This document shows positions 46,259 through 60,680 of a DNA stretch of 64,000 bases, piece by piece. The DNA lies in the NCBI GenBank assembly GCA_963082875.1, contig OY720101.1:2542001-2606000 (forward strand). The letters are read 5' to 3'. The DNA is from Corella eumyota. Lineage: Eukaryota > Chordata > Ascidiacea > Phlebobranchia > Corellidae. Numbering within the stretch: position 1 is the first letter of the stretch; every line of letters starts with the position of its first letter. Under the pieces are notes generated by a model. It was not told the origin of the DNA, made no database searches, and saw nothing but the letters and a program-made list of their open reading frames with translations. The translations under genes were made by a program, and so were the position numbers.

Positions 46259-49200
46259 TCTTGGGTTTAATTAGGTCACGTGATATTTTTGGCCAATAAT
46301 ATTGCATACAAATTAAAAAAAAAAAAATTTTAAATAAAAAAATAATTGTTCTGTTAGAACCGTAGGTCTTATTATAATGTTTACATAATATTTTTAGAAA
46401 ATATTAATATTCATAAAAGTTATGACACTTTTATTAAAAATTGACAAAATCTCAAAACTTAAAATTTTATATTTAATTGGACGCGCATTGGCCTAACTAA
46501 AATTCAAGATTAAACATTTCGCAAATATTTTCAGTTATACAAAAGTTTGAGGTAATTTTTATTTTGGGTTTAATTAGGTCACGTGATATTTTTGGCCAAT
46601 GATATTGCATATAAATTTTAAAAAAAAATAAAAAATTTTAAATCGAAAAATAATTGTTGTGTTAGAACCGCACAGGTCCAATTACCGTGTTTACAAAATA
46701 TTTTTCGAAAATATTAATATTCATAAAAGTTATGAAACTTTTATTAAAAATTTATGAAATCTCAAAACCTAAAATTTTGTATTTTATTAGAAGCGCATTG
46801 GCCTAACTAACATTCAAGATAAAACATTTCGCGAAAATTTTCAGTAAAACAAAAGTTTGAGGTAATTTTTATTTTGGGTTTAATTAGGTCACGTGATATT
46901 TTTGGCCAATAATATTGCATACAAATTAAAAAAAAAAAAATTTTAAATAAAAAAATAATTGTTCTGTTAGAACCGTAGGTCTTATTATAATGTTTACATA
47001 ATATTTTTAGAAAATATTAATATTCATAAAAGTTATGACACTTTTATTAAAAATTGACAAAATCTCAAAACTTAAAATTTTATATTTAATTGGACGCGCA
47101 TTGGCCTAACTAAAATTCAAGATTAAACATTTCGCAAATATTTTCAGTTATACAAAAGTTTGAGGTAATTTTTATTTTGGGTTTAATTAGGTCACGTGAT
47201 ATTTTTGGCCAATGATATTGCATACAAATTTTTTGAAAAAAAATAAAAAAATTTAAATCGAAAAATAATTGTTGTGTTAGAACCGCACAGGCCCGATTAC
47301 CGAGTTTACATAATATTTTTCGAAAATATTAATGTTCATAAAAGTTATGATACTTTTATTAAAAATTTATGAAATCTCAAAACCTAAAATTTTGTATTTT
47401 ATTAGACGCACATTGGCCTAACTAACATTCAAGATAAAACATTTCGCGAAAATTTTTAGTAAAACAAAAGTTTGAGGTAATTTTTATTTTGGGTTTAATT
47501 AGGTCACGTGATATTTTTGGCCAATGATATTGCATATAAATTTAAAAAAAAAAATAAAAAATTTTAAATCGAAAAATAATTGTTGTGTTAGAACCGCACA
47601 GGTCCAATTACCGTGTTTACAAAATATTTTTCAAAAATATTAATATTTATAAAAGTTATGAAACTTTTATTAAAAATTTATGAAATCTCAAAACCTAAAT
47701 TTTTGTATTTTATTAGACGCACATTGGCCTAACTAACATTCAAGATAAAACATTTCGCGAAAATTTTCAGTAAAACAAAAGTTTGAGGTAATTTTTATTT
47801 TGGGTTTAATTAGGTCACGTGATATTTTTGGCCAATGATATTGCATATAAATTTTAAAAAAAAATAAAAAATTTTAAATCGAAAAATAATTGTTGTGTTA
47901 GAACCGCACAGGTCCAATTACCGTGTTTACAAAATATTTTTCGAAAATATTAATATTCATAAAAGTTATGAAACTTTTATTAAAAATTTATGAAATCTCA
48001 AAACCTAAAATTTTGTATTTTATTAGAAGCGCATTGGCCTAACTAACATTCAAGATAAAACATTTCGCGAAAATTTTTAGTAAAACAAAAGTTTGAGGTA
48101 ATTTTTATTTTGGGTTTAATTAGGTCACGTGATATTTTTGGCCAATGATATTGCATACAAATTTTTTGAAAAAAAATAAAAAATTTTAAATCGAAAAATA
48201 ATTATTGTGTTAGAACCGCACAGGTCCAATTACCGTGTTTACAAAATATTTTTCAAAAATATTAATATTCATAAAAGTTATGAAACTTTTATTAAAAATT
48301 TATGAAATCTCAAAACCTAAAATTTTGTATTTTATTAGACGCACATTGGCCTAACTAACATTCAAGATAAAACATTTCGCGAAAATTTTCAGTAAAACAA
48401 AAGTTTGAGGTAATTTTTATTTTGGGTTTAATTAGGTCACGTGATATTTTTGGCCAATAATATTGCATACAAATTTTTTGAAAAAAAATTAAAAATTTTA
48501 AATCGAAAAATAATTGTTGTGTTAGAACCGCACAGGTCCAATTACCGTGTTTACAAAATATTTTTCGAAAATATTAATATTTATAAAAGTTATGAAACTT
48601 TTATTAAAAATTTATGAAATCTTAAAACCTAAAATTTTGTATTTTATTAGACGCGCATTGGCCTAACTAACATTCAAGATAAAACATTTCGCGAAAATTT
48701 TCAGTAAAACAAAAGTTTGAGGTAATTTTTATTTTGGGTTTAATTAGGTCACGTGATATTTTTGGCCAATGATATTGCATACAAATTTAAAATAAAAAAT
48801 TTTAAATCGAAAAATAATTGTTGTGTTAGAACCAGACAGGTCCAATTACCGTGTTTACAAAATATTTTTCGAAAATATTAATATTCATAAAAGTTATGAA
48901 ACTTTGATTAAAAATTTATGAAATTTCAAAATCTGAAATTTTATTTTTAATTAGGCGCGCATTGGCTTAACTAACATTCAAGATAAAACATTTCGCGAAA
49001 ATTTTCAGTAAAACAAAAGTTTGAGGTAATTTTTATTTTGGGTTTAATTAGGTCACGTGATATTTTTGGCCAATGATATTGCATACAAATTTTTTGAAAA
49101 AAAATAAAAAATTTTAAATCGAAAAATAATTATTGTGTTAGAACCGCACAGGTCCAATTACCGTGTTTACAAAATATTTTTCAAAAATATTAATATTCAT

Positions 49201-52200
49201 AAAAGTTATGAAACTTTTATTAAAAATTTATGAAATCTCAAAACCTAAAATTTTGTATTTTATTAGACGCACATTGGCCTAACTAACATTCAAGATAAAA
49301 CATTTCGCGAAAATTTTCAGTAAAACAAAAGTTTGAGGTAATTTTTATTTTGGGTTTAATTAGGTCACGTGATATTTTTGGCCAATAATATTGCATACAA
49401 ATTTTTTGAAAAAAAATTAAAAATTTTAAATCGAAAAATAATTGTTGTGTTAGAACCGCACAGGTCCAATTACCGTGTTTACAAAATATTTTTCGAAAAT
49501 ATTAATATTTATAAAAGTTATGAAACTTTTATTAAAAATTTATGAAATCTTAAAACCTAAAATTTTGTATTTTATTAGACGCGCATTGGCCTAACTAACA
49601 TTCAAGATAAAACATTTCGCGAAAATTTTCAGTAAAACAAAAGTTTGAGGTAATTTTTATTTTGGGTTTAATTAGGTCACGTGATATTTTTGGCCAATGA
49701 TATTGCATATAAATTTAAAATAAAAAATTTTAAATCGAAAAATAATTGTTGTGTTAGAACCGGACAGGTCCAATTACCGTGTTTACAAAATATTTTTCGA
49801 AAATATTAATATTCATAAAAGTTATGAAACTTTGATTAAAAATTTATGAAATTTCAAAATCTGAAATTTTATTTTTAATTAGGCGCGCATTGGCTTAACT
49901 AACATTCAAGATAAAACATTTCGCGAAAATTTTCAGTAAAACAAAAGTTTGAGGTAATTTTTATTTTGGGTTTAATTAGGTCACGTGATATTTTTGGCCA
50001 ATGATATTGCATACAAATTTTTTGAAAAAAAATAAAAAATTTTAAATCGAAAAATAATTATTGTGTTAAAACCGCACAGGTCCAATTACCGTGTTTACAA
50101 AATATTTTTCAAAAATATTAATATTCATAAAAGTTATGAAACTTTTATTAAAAATTTATGAAATCTCAAAACCTAAAATTTTGTATTTTATTAGACGCAC
50201 ATTGGCCTAACTAACATTCAAGATAAAACATTTCGCGAAAATTTTCAGTAAAACAAAAGTTTGAGGTAATTTTTATTTTGGGTTTAATTAGGTCACGTGA
50301 TATTTTTGGCCAATAATATTGCATACAAATTTTTTGAAAAAAAATTAAAAATTTTAAATCGAAAAATAATTGTTGTGTTAGAACCGCACAGGTCCAATTA
50401 CCGTGTTTACAAAATATTTTTCGAAAATATTAATATTTATAAAAGTTATGAAACTTTTATTAAAAATTTATGAAATCTTAAAACCTAAAATTTTGTATTT
50501 TATTAGACGCGCATTGGCCTAACTAACATTCAAGATGAAACATTTCGCGAAAATTTTCAGTAAAACAAAAGTTTGAGGTAATTTTTATTTTGGGTTTAAT
50601 TAGGTCACGTGATATTTTTGGCCAATGATATTGCATACAAATTTAAAATAAAAAATTTTAAATCGAAAAATAATTGTTGTGTTAGAACCGGACAGGTCCA
50701 ATTACCGTGTTTACAAAATATTTTTCGAAAATATTAATATTCATAAAAGTTATGAAACTTTGATTAAAAATTTATGAAATCTCAAAATCTGAAATTTTAT
50801 TTTTAATTAGGCGCGCATTGGCCTAACTAACATTCAAGATAAAACATTTCGCAAAAATTTTGAATAGAACAAAAGTTTGAGATAATTTTTATTTTGGGTT
50901 TAATTAGGTCACGTGATATTTTTGGCCAATTATATTGCATACAAATTTTTTTAAAAAAAATAAAAAATTTTAAATCGAAAAATAATTGTTGTGTTAGAAC
51001 CGCACAGGTCCAATTACCGTGTTTACAGAAAATTTTTCAAAAATATTAATATTCATAAAAGTTATGAAACTTTTATTAAAAATTTATGAAATCTCAAAAC
51101 CTAAAATTTTGTATTTTATTAGACGCGCATTGGCCTAACTAACATTCAAGATAAAACATTTCGCGAAAATTCTTAGTAGAACAAAAGTTTGAGATAATTT
51201 TTATTTTGGGTTTAATTAGGTCACGTGATATTTTTGGCCAATGATATTGCATACAAATTTTAAAAAAAAATAAAAAATTTTAAATCGGAAAATAATTGTT
51301 GTGTTAGAACTGCACAGGTCCAATTACCGTGTTTACAAAATATTTTTCGAAAATATTAATATTCATAAAAGTTATGAAACTTTTATTAAAAATTTATGAA
51401 ATCTCAAAACCTAAAATTTTGTATTTTATTAGACGCACATTGTCCTAACTAACATTCAAGATAAAACATTTCGCAAAAATTTTCAGTAAAACAAAAGTTT
51501 GAGGTAATTTTTATTTTGGGTTTAATTAGGTCATGTGATATTTTTGGCCAATGATATTGCATACAAATTTAAAAAAAAAAATAAAAAATTTTAAATCGAA
51601 AAATAATTGTTGTGTTAGAACCGCACAGGTCCAATTACCGTGTTTACATAATATTTTTCAAAAATATTAATATTCATAAAAGTTATGACACTTTTATTAA
51701 AAATTTATGAAATCTCAAAACCTAAAATTTTGTATTAAATTAGGCGCGCATTGGCCTAACTAACGTTCAAGATAAAACATTTTGCAAAAATTTTGAGTAG
51801 AACAAAAGTTTGAGATAATTTTTATTTTGGGTTTAATTAGGTCACGTGATATTTTTGGCCAATGATATTGCATACAAATTTTTCGAAAAAAATTAAAAAA
51901 TTTTAAATCGAAAAATAAGTGTTCTGTTAGAACCGCACAGGTCCAATTACGGTGTTTACAAAATATTTTTCAAAAATATTAATATTTATAAAAGTTATGA
52001 CACTTTTATTAAAAATTTATGAAATCTCAAAACCTAAAATTTTGTATTTTATTAGACGCGCATTGGCCTAACTAACATTCAAGATAAAACATTTCGCGAA
52101 AATTTTTAGTAAAACAAAAGTTTGAGGTAATTTTTATTTCGGGTTTAATTAGGTCACGTGATATTTTTGGCCAATGATATTGCATACAAATTTTTTGAAA

Positions 52201-55200
52201 AAAAATAAAAAATTTTAAATCAAAAAATAATTGTTGTGTTAGAACCGCACAGGTTCAATTACCGTGTTTACAAAATATTTTTCGAAAATATTAATATTCA
52301 TAAAAGTTATGAAACTTTAATTAAAAATTTAGAAATCTCAAAACCTAAAATTTTGTATTTTATTAGAAGCGCATTGGCCTAACTAACATTCAAGATAAAA
52401 CATTTCGCGAAAATTTTCAGTAAAACAAAAGTTTGAGGTAATTTTTATTTTGGGTTTAATTAGGTCACGTGATATTTTTGGCCAATGATATTGTATACAA
52501 ATTTAAAAAAAAATAAAAAATTTTAAATCGAAAAATAATTGTTGTGTTAGAGCTGCACAAGTCCAATTACCGTGTTTACAAAATATTTTTCGAAAATATT
52601 AATATTCATAAAAGTTATGAAACTTTTATTAAAAATTTATGAAATCTTAAAACCTAAAATTTTGTATTTTATTAGACGCGCATTGGCCTAACTAACTTAC
52701 AAGATAAAACATTTCGCGAAAACTTTCAGTAAAACAAAAGTTTGAGGTAATTTTTATTTTGGTTTTTATTAGGTCACGTGATATTTTTGGCCAATGATAT
52801 TGCATACAAATTTAAAAAAAAAATAAAAAATTTTAAATCGAAAAATAATTGTTGTGTTAGAACCGCACAGGTCCAATTACCGTGTTTACATAATATTTTT
52901 CAAAAATATTAATATTCATAAAAGTTATGACACTTTTATTAAAAATTTATGAAATCTCAAAACCTAAAATTTTGTATTAAATTAGGCGCGCATTGGCCTA
53001 ACTAACATTCAAGATAAAACATTTTGCAAAAATTTTGAGTAGAACAAAAGTTTGAGATAATTTTTATTTTGGGTTTAATTAGGTCACGTGATATTTTTGG
53101 CCAATGATATTGCATACAAATTTTTTGAAAAAAATTAAAAAATTTTAAATCGAAAAATAATTGTTCTGTTAGAACCGCACAGGTCCAATTACCGTGTTTA
53201 CAAAATATTTTTCAAAAATATTAATATTCATAAAAGTTATGACACTTTTATTAAAAATTTATGAAATCTCAAAACCTAAAATTTTGTATTTTATTAGACG
53301 CGCATTGGCCTAACTAACATTCAAGATAAAACATTTCGCGAAAATTCTTAGTAGAACAAAAGTTTGAGATAATTTTTATTTTGGGTTTAATTAGGTCACG
53401 TGATATTTTTGGCCAATGATATTGCATACAAATTTAAAAAAAAAATAAAAAATTTTAAATCGGAAAATAATTGTTGTGTTAGAACCGCACAGGTCCAATT
53501 ACCGTGTTTACATAATATTTTTCAAAAATATTAATATTCATAAAAGTTATGACACTTTTATTAAAAATTTATGAAATCTCAAAACCTAAAATTTTGTATT
53601 AAATTAGGCGCGCATTGGCCTAACTAACATTCAAGATAAAACATTTTGCAAAAATTTTGAGTAGAACAAAAGTTTGAGATAATTTTTATTTTGGGTTTAA
53701 TTAGGTCACGTGATATTTTTGGCCAATGATATTGCATACAAATTTTTTGAAAAAAATTAAAAAATTTTAAATCGAAAAATAATTGTTCTGTTAGAACCGC
53801 ACAGGTCCAATTACCGTGTTTACAAAATATTTTTCAAAAATATTAATATTCATAAAAGTTATGACACTTTTATTAAAAATTTATGAAATCTCAAAACCTA
53901 AAATTTTGTATTTTATTAGACGCGCATTGGCCTAACTAACATTCAAGATAAAACATTTCGCGAAAATTCTTAGTAGAACAAAAGTTTGAGATAATTTTTA
54001 TTTTGGGTTTAATTAGGTCACGTGATATTTTTGGCCAATGATATTGCATACAAATTTAAAAAAAAAATAAAAAATTTTAAATCGGAAAATAATTGTTGTG
54101 TTAGAACTGCACAGGTCCAATTACCGTGTTTACAAAATATTTTTCGAAAATATTAATATTCATAAAAGTTATGAAACTTTAATTAAAAATTTAGAAATCT
54201 CAAAACCTAAAATTTTGTATTTTATTAGAAGCGCATTGGCCTAACTAACATTCAAGATAAAACATTTCGCGAAAATTTTCAGTAAAACAAAAGTTTGAGG
54301 TAATTTTTATTTTGGGTTTAATTAGGTCACGTGATATTTTTGGCCAATGATATTGTATACAAATTTTAAAAAAAAATAAAAAATTTTAAATCGAAAAATA
54401 ATTGTTGTGTTAGAGCTGCACAAGTCCAATTACCGTGTTTACAAAATATTTTTCGAAAATATTAATATTCATAAAAGTTATGAAACTTTTATTAAAAATT
54501 TATGAAATCTTAAAACCTAAAATTTTGTATTTTATTAGACGCGCATTGGCCTAACTAACTTACAAGATAAAACATTTCGCGAAAACTTTCAGTAAAACAA
54601 AAGTTTGAGGTAATTTTTATTTTGGTTTTTATTAGGTCACGTGATATTTTTGGCCAATGATATTGCATACAAATTTTTTGAAAAAAAATAAAAAATTTTA
54701 AATCGAAAAATAATTGTTGTGTTAGAACCGCACAGGTCCAATTACCGTGTTTACAAAATATTTTTCAAAAATATTAATATTCATAAAAGTTATGAAACTT
54801 TTATTAAAAATTTATGAAATCTCAAAACCTAAAATTTTGTATTTTATTAGACGCGCATTGGCCTAACTAACATTCAAGATAAAACATTTCGCAAAAATTT
54901 TCAGTAAAACAAAAGTTTGAGGTAATTTTTATTTTGGGTTTAATTAGGTCACGTGATATTTTTGGCCAATGATATTGCATACAAATTTAAAAAAAAAATA
55001 AAAAATTTTAAATCGAAAAATAATTGTTGTGTTAGAACCGCACAGGTCCAATTACCGTGTTTACATAATATTTTTCAAAAATATTAATATTCATAAAAGT
55101 TATGACACTTTTATTAAAAATTTATGAAATCTCAAAACCTAAAATTTTGTATTAAATAAGGCGCGCATTGGCCTAACTAACATTCAAGATAAAACATTTT

Positions 55201-58200
55201 GCAAAAATTTTGAGTAGAACAAAAGTTTGAGATAATTTTTATTTTGGGTTTAATTAGGTCACGTGATATTTTTGGCCAATGATATTGCATACAAATTTTT
55301 TGAAAAAAATTAAAAAATTTTAAATCGAAAAATAATTGTTCTGTTAGAACCGCACAGGTCCAATTACCGTGTTTACAAAATATTTTTCAAAAATATTAAT
55401 ATTCATAAAAGTTATGACACTTTTATTAAAAATTTATGAAATCTCAAAACCTAAAATTTTGTATTTTATTAGACGCGCATTGGCCTAACTAACATTCAAG
55501 ATAAAACATTTCGCGAAAATTCTTAGTAGAACAAAAGTTTGAGATAATTTTTATTTTGGGTTTAATTAGGTCACGTGATATTTTTGGCCAATGATATTGC
55601 ATACAAATTTAAAAAAAAAATAAAAAATTTTAAATCGGAAAATAATTGTTGTGTTAGAACTGCACAGGTCCAATTACCGTGTTTACAAAATATTTTTCGA
55701 AAATATTAATATTCATAAAAGTTATGAAACTTTTATTAAAAATTTATGAAATCTCAAAACCTAAAATTTTGTATTTTATTAGACGCACATTGGCCTAACT
55801 AACATTCAAGATAAAACATTTCGCAAAAATTTTCAGTAAAACAAAAGTTTGAGGTAATTTTTATTTTGGGTTTAATTAGGTCATGTGATATTTTTGGCCA
55901 ATTATATTGCATACAAATTTAAAAAAAAAAATAAAAAATTTTAAATCGAAAAATAATTGTTGTGTTAGAACCGCACAGGTCCAATTACCGTGTTTACATA
56001 ATATTTTTCAAAAATATTAATATTCATAAAAGTTATGACACTTTTATTAAAAATTTATGAAATCTCAAAACCTAAAATTTTGTATTAAATTAGGCGCGCA
56101 TTGGCCTAACTAACGTTCAAGATAAAACATTTTGCAAAAATTTTGAGTAGAACAAAAGTTTGAGATAATTTTTATTTTGGGTTTAATTAGGTCACGTGAT
56201 ATTTTTGGCCAATGATATTGCATACAAATTTTTCGAAAAAAATTAAAAAATTTTAAATCGAAAAATAAGTGTTCTGTTAGAACCGCACAGGTCCAATTAC
56301 CGTGTTTACAAAATATTTTTCAAAAATATTAATATTTATAAAAGTTATGACACTTTTATTAAAAATTTATGAAATCTCAAAACCTAAAATTTTGTATTTT
56401 ATTAGACGCGCATTGGCCTAACTAACATTCAAGATAAAACATTTCGCGAAAATTTTTAGTAAAACAAAAGTTTGAGGTAATTTTTATTTCGGGTTTAATT
56501 AGGTCACGTGATATTTTTGGCCAATGATATTGCATACAAATTTTTTGAAAAAAAATAAAAAATTTTAAATCAAAAAATAATTGTTGTGTTAGAACCGCAC
56601 AGGTTCAATTACCGTGTTTACAAAATATTTTTCGAAAATATTAATATTCATAAAAGTTATGAAACTTTAATTAAAAATTTAGAAATCTCAAAACCTAAAA
56701 TTTTGTATTTTATTAGAAGCGCATTGGCCTAACTAACATTCAAGATAAAACATTTCGCGAAAATTTTCAGTAAAACAAAAGTTTGAGGTAATTTTTATTT
56801 CGGGTTTAATTAGGTCACGTGATATTTTTGGCCAATGATATTGTATACAAATTTAAAAAAAAAATAAAAAATTTTAAATCGAAAAATAATTGTTGTGTTA
56901 GAGCTGCACAAGTCCAATTACCGTGTTTACAAAATATTTTTCGAAAATATTAATATTCATAAAAGTTATGAAACTTTTATTAAAAATTTATGAAATCTTA
57001 AAACCTAAAATTTTGTATTTTATTAGACGCGCATTGGCCTAACTAACATTCAAGATAAAACATTTCGCAAAAATTTTCAGTAAAACAAAAGTTTGAGGTA
57101 ATTTTTATTTTGGGTTTAATTAGGTCACGTGATATTTTTGGCCAATGATATTGCATACAAATTTTAAAAAAAAATAAAAAATTTTAAATCGAAAAATAAT
57201 TGTTGTGTTAGAACCGCACAGGTCCAATTACCGTGTTTACATAATATTTTTCAAAAATATTAATATTCATAAAAGTTATGACACTTTTATTAAAAATTTA
57301 TGAAATCTCAAAACCTAAAATTTTGTATTAAATTAGGCGCGCATTGGCCTAACTAACATTCAAGATAAAACATTTTGCAAAAATTTTGAGTAGAACAAAA
57401 GTTTGAGATAATTTTTATTTTGGGTTTAATTAGGTCACGTGATATTTTTGGCCAATGATATTGCATACAAATTTTTTGAAAAAAATTAAAAAATTTTAAA
57501 TCGAAAAATAATTGTTCTGTTAGAACCGCACAGGTTCAATTACCGTGTTTACAAAATATTTTTCGAAAATATTAATATTCATAAAAGTTATGAAACTTTA
57601 ATTAAAAATTTAGAAATCTCAAAACCTAAAATTTTGTATTTTATTAGAAGCGCATTGGCCTAACTAACATTCAAGATAAAACATTTCGCGAAAATTTTCA
57701 GTAAAACAAAAGTTTGAGGTAATTTTTATTTTGGGTTTAATTAGGTCACGTGATATTTTTGGCCAATGATATTGTATACAAATTTAAAAAAAAAATAAAA
57801 AATTTTAAATCGAAAAATAATTGTTGTGTTAGAGCTGCACAAGTCCAATTACCGTGTTTACAAAATATTTTTCGAAAATATTAATATTCATAAAAGTTAT
57901 GAAACTTTTATTAAAAATTTATGAAATCTTAAAACCTAAAATTTTGTATTTTATTAGACGCGCATTGGCCTAACTAACATTCAAGATAAAACATTTCGCA
58001 AAAATTTTCAGTAAAACAAAAGTTTGAGGTAATTTTTATTTTGGGTTTAATTAGGTCACGTGATATTTTTGGCCAATGATATTGCATACAAATTTTAAAA
58101 AAAAATAAAAAATTTTAAATCGAAAAATAATTGTTGTGTTAGAACCGCACAGGTCCAATTACCGTGTTTACATAATATTTTTCAAAAATATTAATATTCA

Positions 58201-60592
58201 TAAAAGTTATGACACTTTTATTAAAAATTTATGAAATCTCAAAACCTAAAATTTTGTATTAAATTAGGCGCGCATTGGCCTAACTAACATTCAAGATAAA
58301 ACATTTTGCAAAAATTTTGAGTAGAACAAAAGTTTGAGATAATTTTTATTTTGGGTTTAATTAGGTCACGTGATATTTTTGGCCAATGATATTGCATACA
58401 AATTTTTTGAAAAAAATTAAAAAATTTTAAATCGAAAAATAATTGTTCTGTTAGAACCGCACAGGTCCAATTACCGTGTTTACAAAATATTTTTCAAAAA
58501 TATTAATATTCATAAAAGTTATGACACTTTTATTAAAAATTTATGAAATCTCAAAACCTAAAATTTTGTATTTTATTAGACGCGCATTGGCCTAACTAAC
58601 ATTCAAGATAAAACATTTCGCGAAAATTTTTAGTAAAACAAAAGTTTGAGGTAATTTTTATTTCGGGTTTAATTAGGTCACGTGATATTTTTGGCCAATG
58701 ATATTGCATACAAATTTTTTGAAAAAAAATAAAAAATTTTAAATCGAAAACTAATTGTTGTGTTAGAACCGCACAGGTCCAATTACCGTGTTTACATAAT
58801 ATTTTTCAAAAATATTAATATTCATAAAAGTTATGACACTTTTATTAAAAATTTATGAAATCTCCAAACCTAAAATTTTGTATTTTATTAGACGCGCATT
58901 GGCCTAACTAACATTCAAGATGAAACATTTTGCAAAAATTTTTAGTAGAACAAAAGTTTGAGGTAATTTTTATTTCGGGTTTAATTAGGTCACGTGATAT
59001 TTTTGGCCAATGATATTGCATACAAATTTTTTGAAAAAAAATAAAAAATTTTAAATCAAAAAATAATTGTTGTGTTAGAACTGCACAGGTCCAATTACCG
59101 TGTTTACAAAATATTTTTCGAAAATATTAATATTCATAAAAGTTATGACACTTTAATTAAAAATTTAGAAATCTCAAAACCTAAAATTTTGTATTTTATT
59201 AGACGCGCATTGGCCTAACTAACTTTCAAGATAAAACATTTCGCGAAAACTTTGAGTAAAACAAAAGTTTGAGGTAATTTTTATTTTGGTTTTTATTAGG
59301 TCACGTGATATTTTTGGCCAATGATATTGCATACAAATTTTTTGAAAAAAAATAAAAAATTTTAAATCGAAAAATAATTGTTGTGTTAGAACCGCACAGG
59401 TCCAATTACCGTGTTTACAAAATATTTTTCAAAAATATTAATATTCATAAAAGTTATGAAACTTTTATTAAAAATTTATGAAATTTTAAAACCTAAAATT
59501 TTGTATTTTATTAGACGCGCATTGGCCTAACTAACATTCAAGATAAAACATTTCGCAAAAAATTTTAGTAAAACAAAAGTTTGAGGTAATTTTTATTTCG
59601 GGTTTAATTAGGTCACGTGATATTTTTGGCCAATGATATTGCATACAAATTTTTTGAAAAAAAATAAAAAATTTTAAATCAAAAAATAATTGTTGTGTTA
59701 GAACCACACAGGTCCAATTACCGTGTTTACAAAATATTTTTTTTTGTGTTAGAACCGCACAGGTCCAATTACCGTGTTTACAAAATATTTATAGAAAATA
59801 TTAATATTCATAAAAGTTATAAAACTTTTATTAAAAATTTATGAAATCTCGAAATCTGAAATTTTATTTTTAATTAGGCGCGCATTGGCCTAACTAACAT
59901 TCAAGATAAAACATTTTGCGAAAATTTTTAGTAAAACAAAAGTTTGAGGTAATTTTTATTTCGGGTTTAATTAGGTCACGTGATATTTTTGGCCAATGAT
60001 ATTATTGCATACAAATTTTTTGAAAAAAATTTTAAATCGAAAAATAATTGTTGTGTTAGAACCGCATAGGTCCAATTACCGTGTTTACAAAATATTTTTC
60101 GAAAATATTAATATTCATAAAAGTTATGAAACTTTTATTAAAAATTTATAAAATCTCAAAATCCGAAATTTTATATTTAATTAGGCGCGCATTGGCCTAA
60201 CTAACATTCAAGATAAAACATTTTGCAAAAATTTTAAGTAGAACAAAAGTTTGAGGTAATTTTTATTTTGGGTTTAATTAGGTCACGTGATATTTTTGGC
60301 CAAATGATATTGCATACAAATTTTTTTAAAAAAATAAAAAATTTTAAATTGAAAAATAATTGTTGTGTTAGAACCGCACAGGTCCAATTACCGTGTTTAC
60401 AAAATATTTTTCGAAAATATTAATATTCATAAAAGTTATGAAACTTTTATTAAAAATTTATGAAATCTTAAAACCTAAAATTTTGTACTTTATTAGACGC
60501 GCATTGGCCTAACTAACTTTTAAGATAAAACATTTCGCGAAAATTTTCAGTAAAACAAAAGTTTGAGGTAATTTTTATTTTGGGTTTAATTT
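46259..60592. repeat. Satellite array: about 46 tandem units of 303-312 bp with an E-box palindrome
   Basis: The motif GGTCACGTGATATTTTTGG recurs at 46274, 46577, 46887, 47190, 47502, 47813, 48123 and so on to 60281, 46 times in all, at spacings of 303, 304 or 309-312 bp. The one exception is a 363-bp step near 59720, where part of a unit is duplicated. Each unit holds the palindrome TCACGTGA (TCATGTGA in two units, at 51529 and 55879), GGCCAAT, ATTGCATA, TTAGAACCGCACAGGTCCAA, a TTTTCGAAAATATT-like palindrome and GCGCATTGGCCTAACTAAC. Units run head to tail and are highly similar, pointing to recent amplification or homogenisation. Length differences come mostly from the A-run after TACAAATTT. 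There is no open reading frame of note. A centromeric, heterochromatic or simply expanded-satellite role cannot be told from sequence. Confidence 0.97.
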
Positions 60593-60680
60593 GGTCAAAA
60601 GGTCACGCGAACAATTCAATGTACGCGAAATAAAAAAATGTTTTTTTGTTCTTTTAATTATTTTCGAAAATTTCTTTATC
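60593..60680. repeat. Array-flanking sequence, right copy
   Basis: Starts GGTCAAAAGGTCACGCGAAC directly after the last satellite unit, where that unit's GGGTTTAATT is joined to TGGTCAAAAGG. It continues through ATGTACGCGAAATAAAAAAATG and matches 46168-46258. Confidence 0.75.

Noticed and set aside
46259-60592. CRISPR-like array or minisatellite gene
   Set aside because: Units of about 310 bp are contiguous and alike over their whole length, with no short repeats separated by unique spacers. The genome is eukaryotic and there is no reading frame through the units.
46259-60592. Point-centromere analogy: GTCACGTG beside A/T-rich DNA looks like yeast CDEI-CDEII
   Set aside because: The resemblance is limited to the common E-box core. 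Animals do not use this system, and I see no CENP-B-box-like motif. A centromere role stays open but is not supported.
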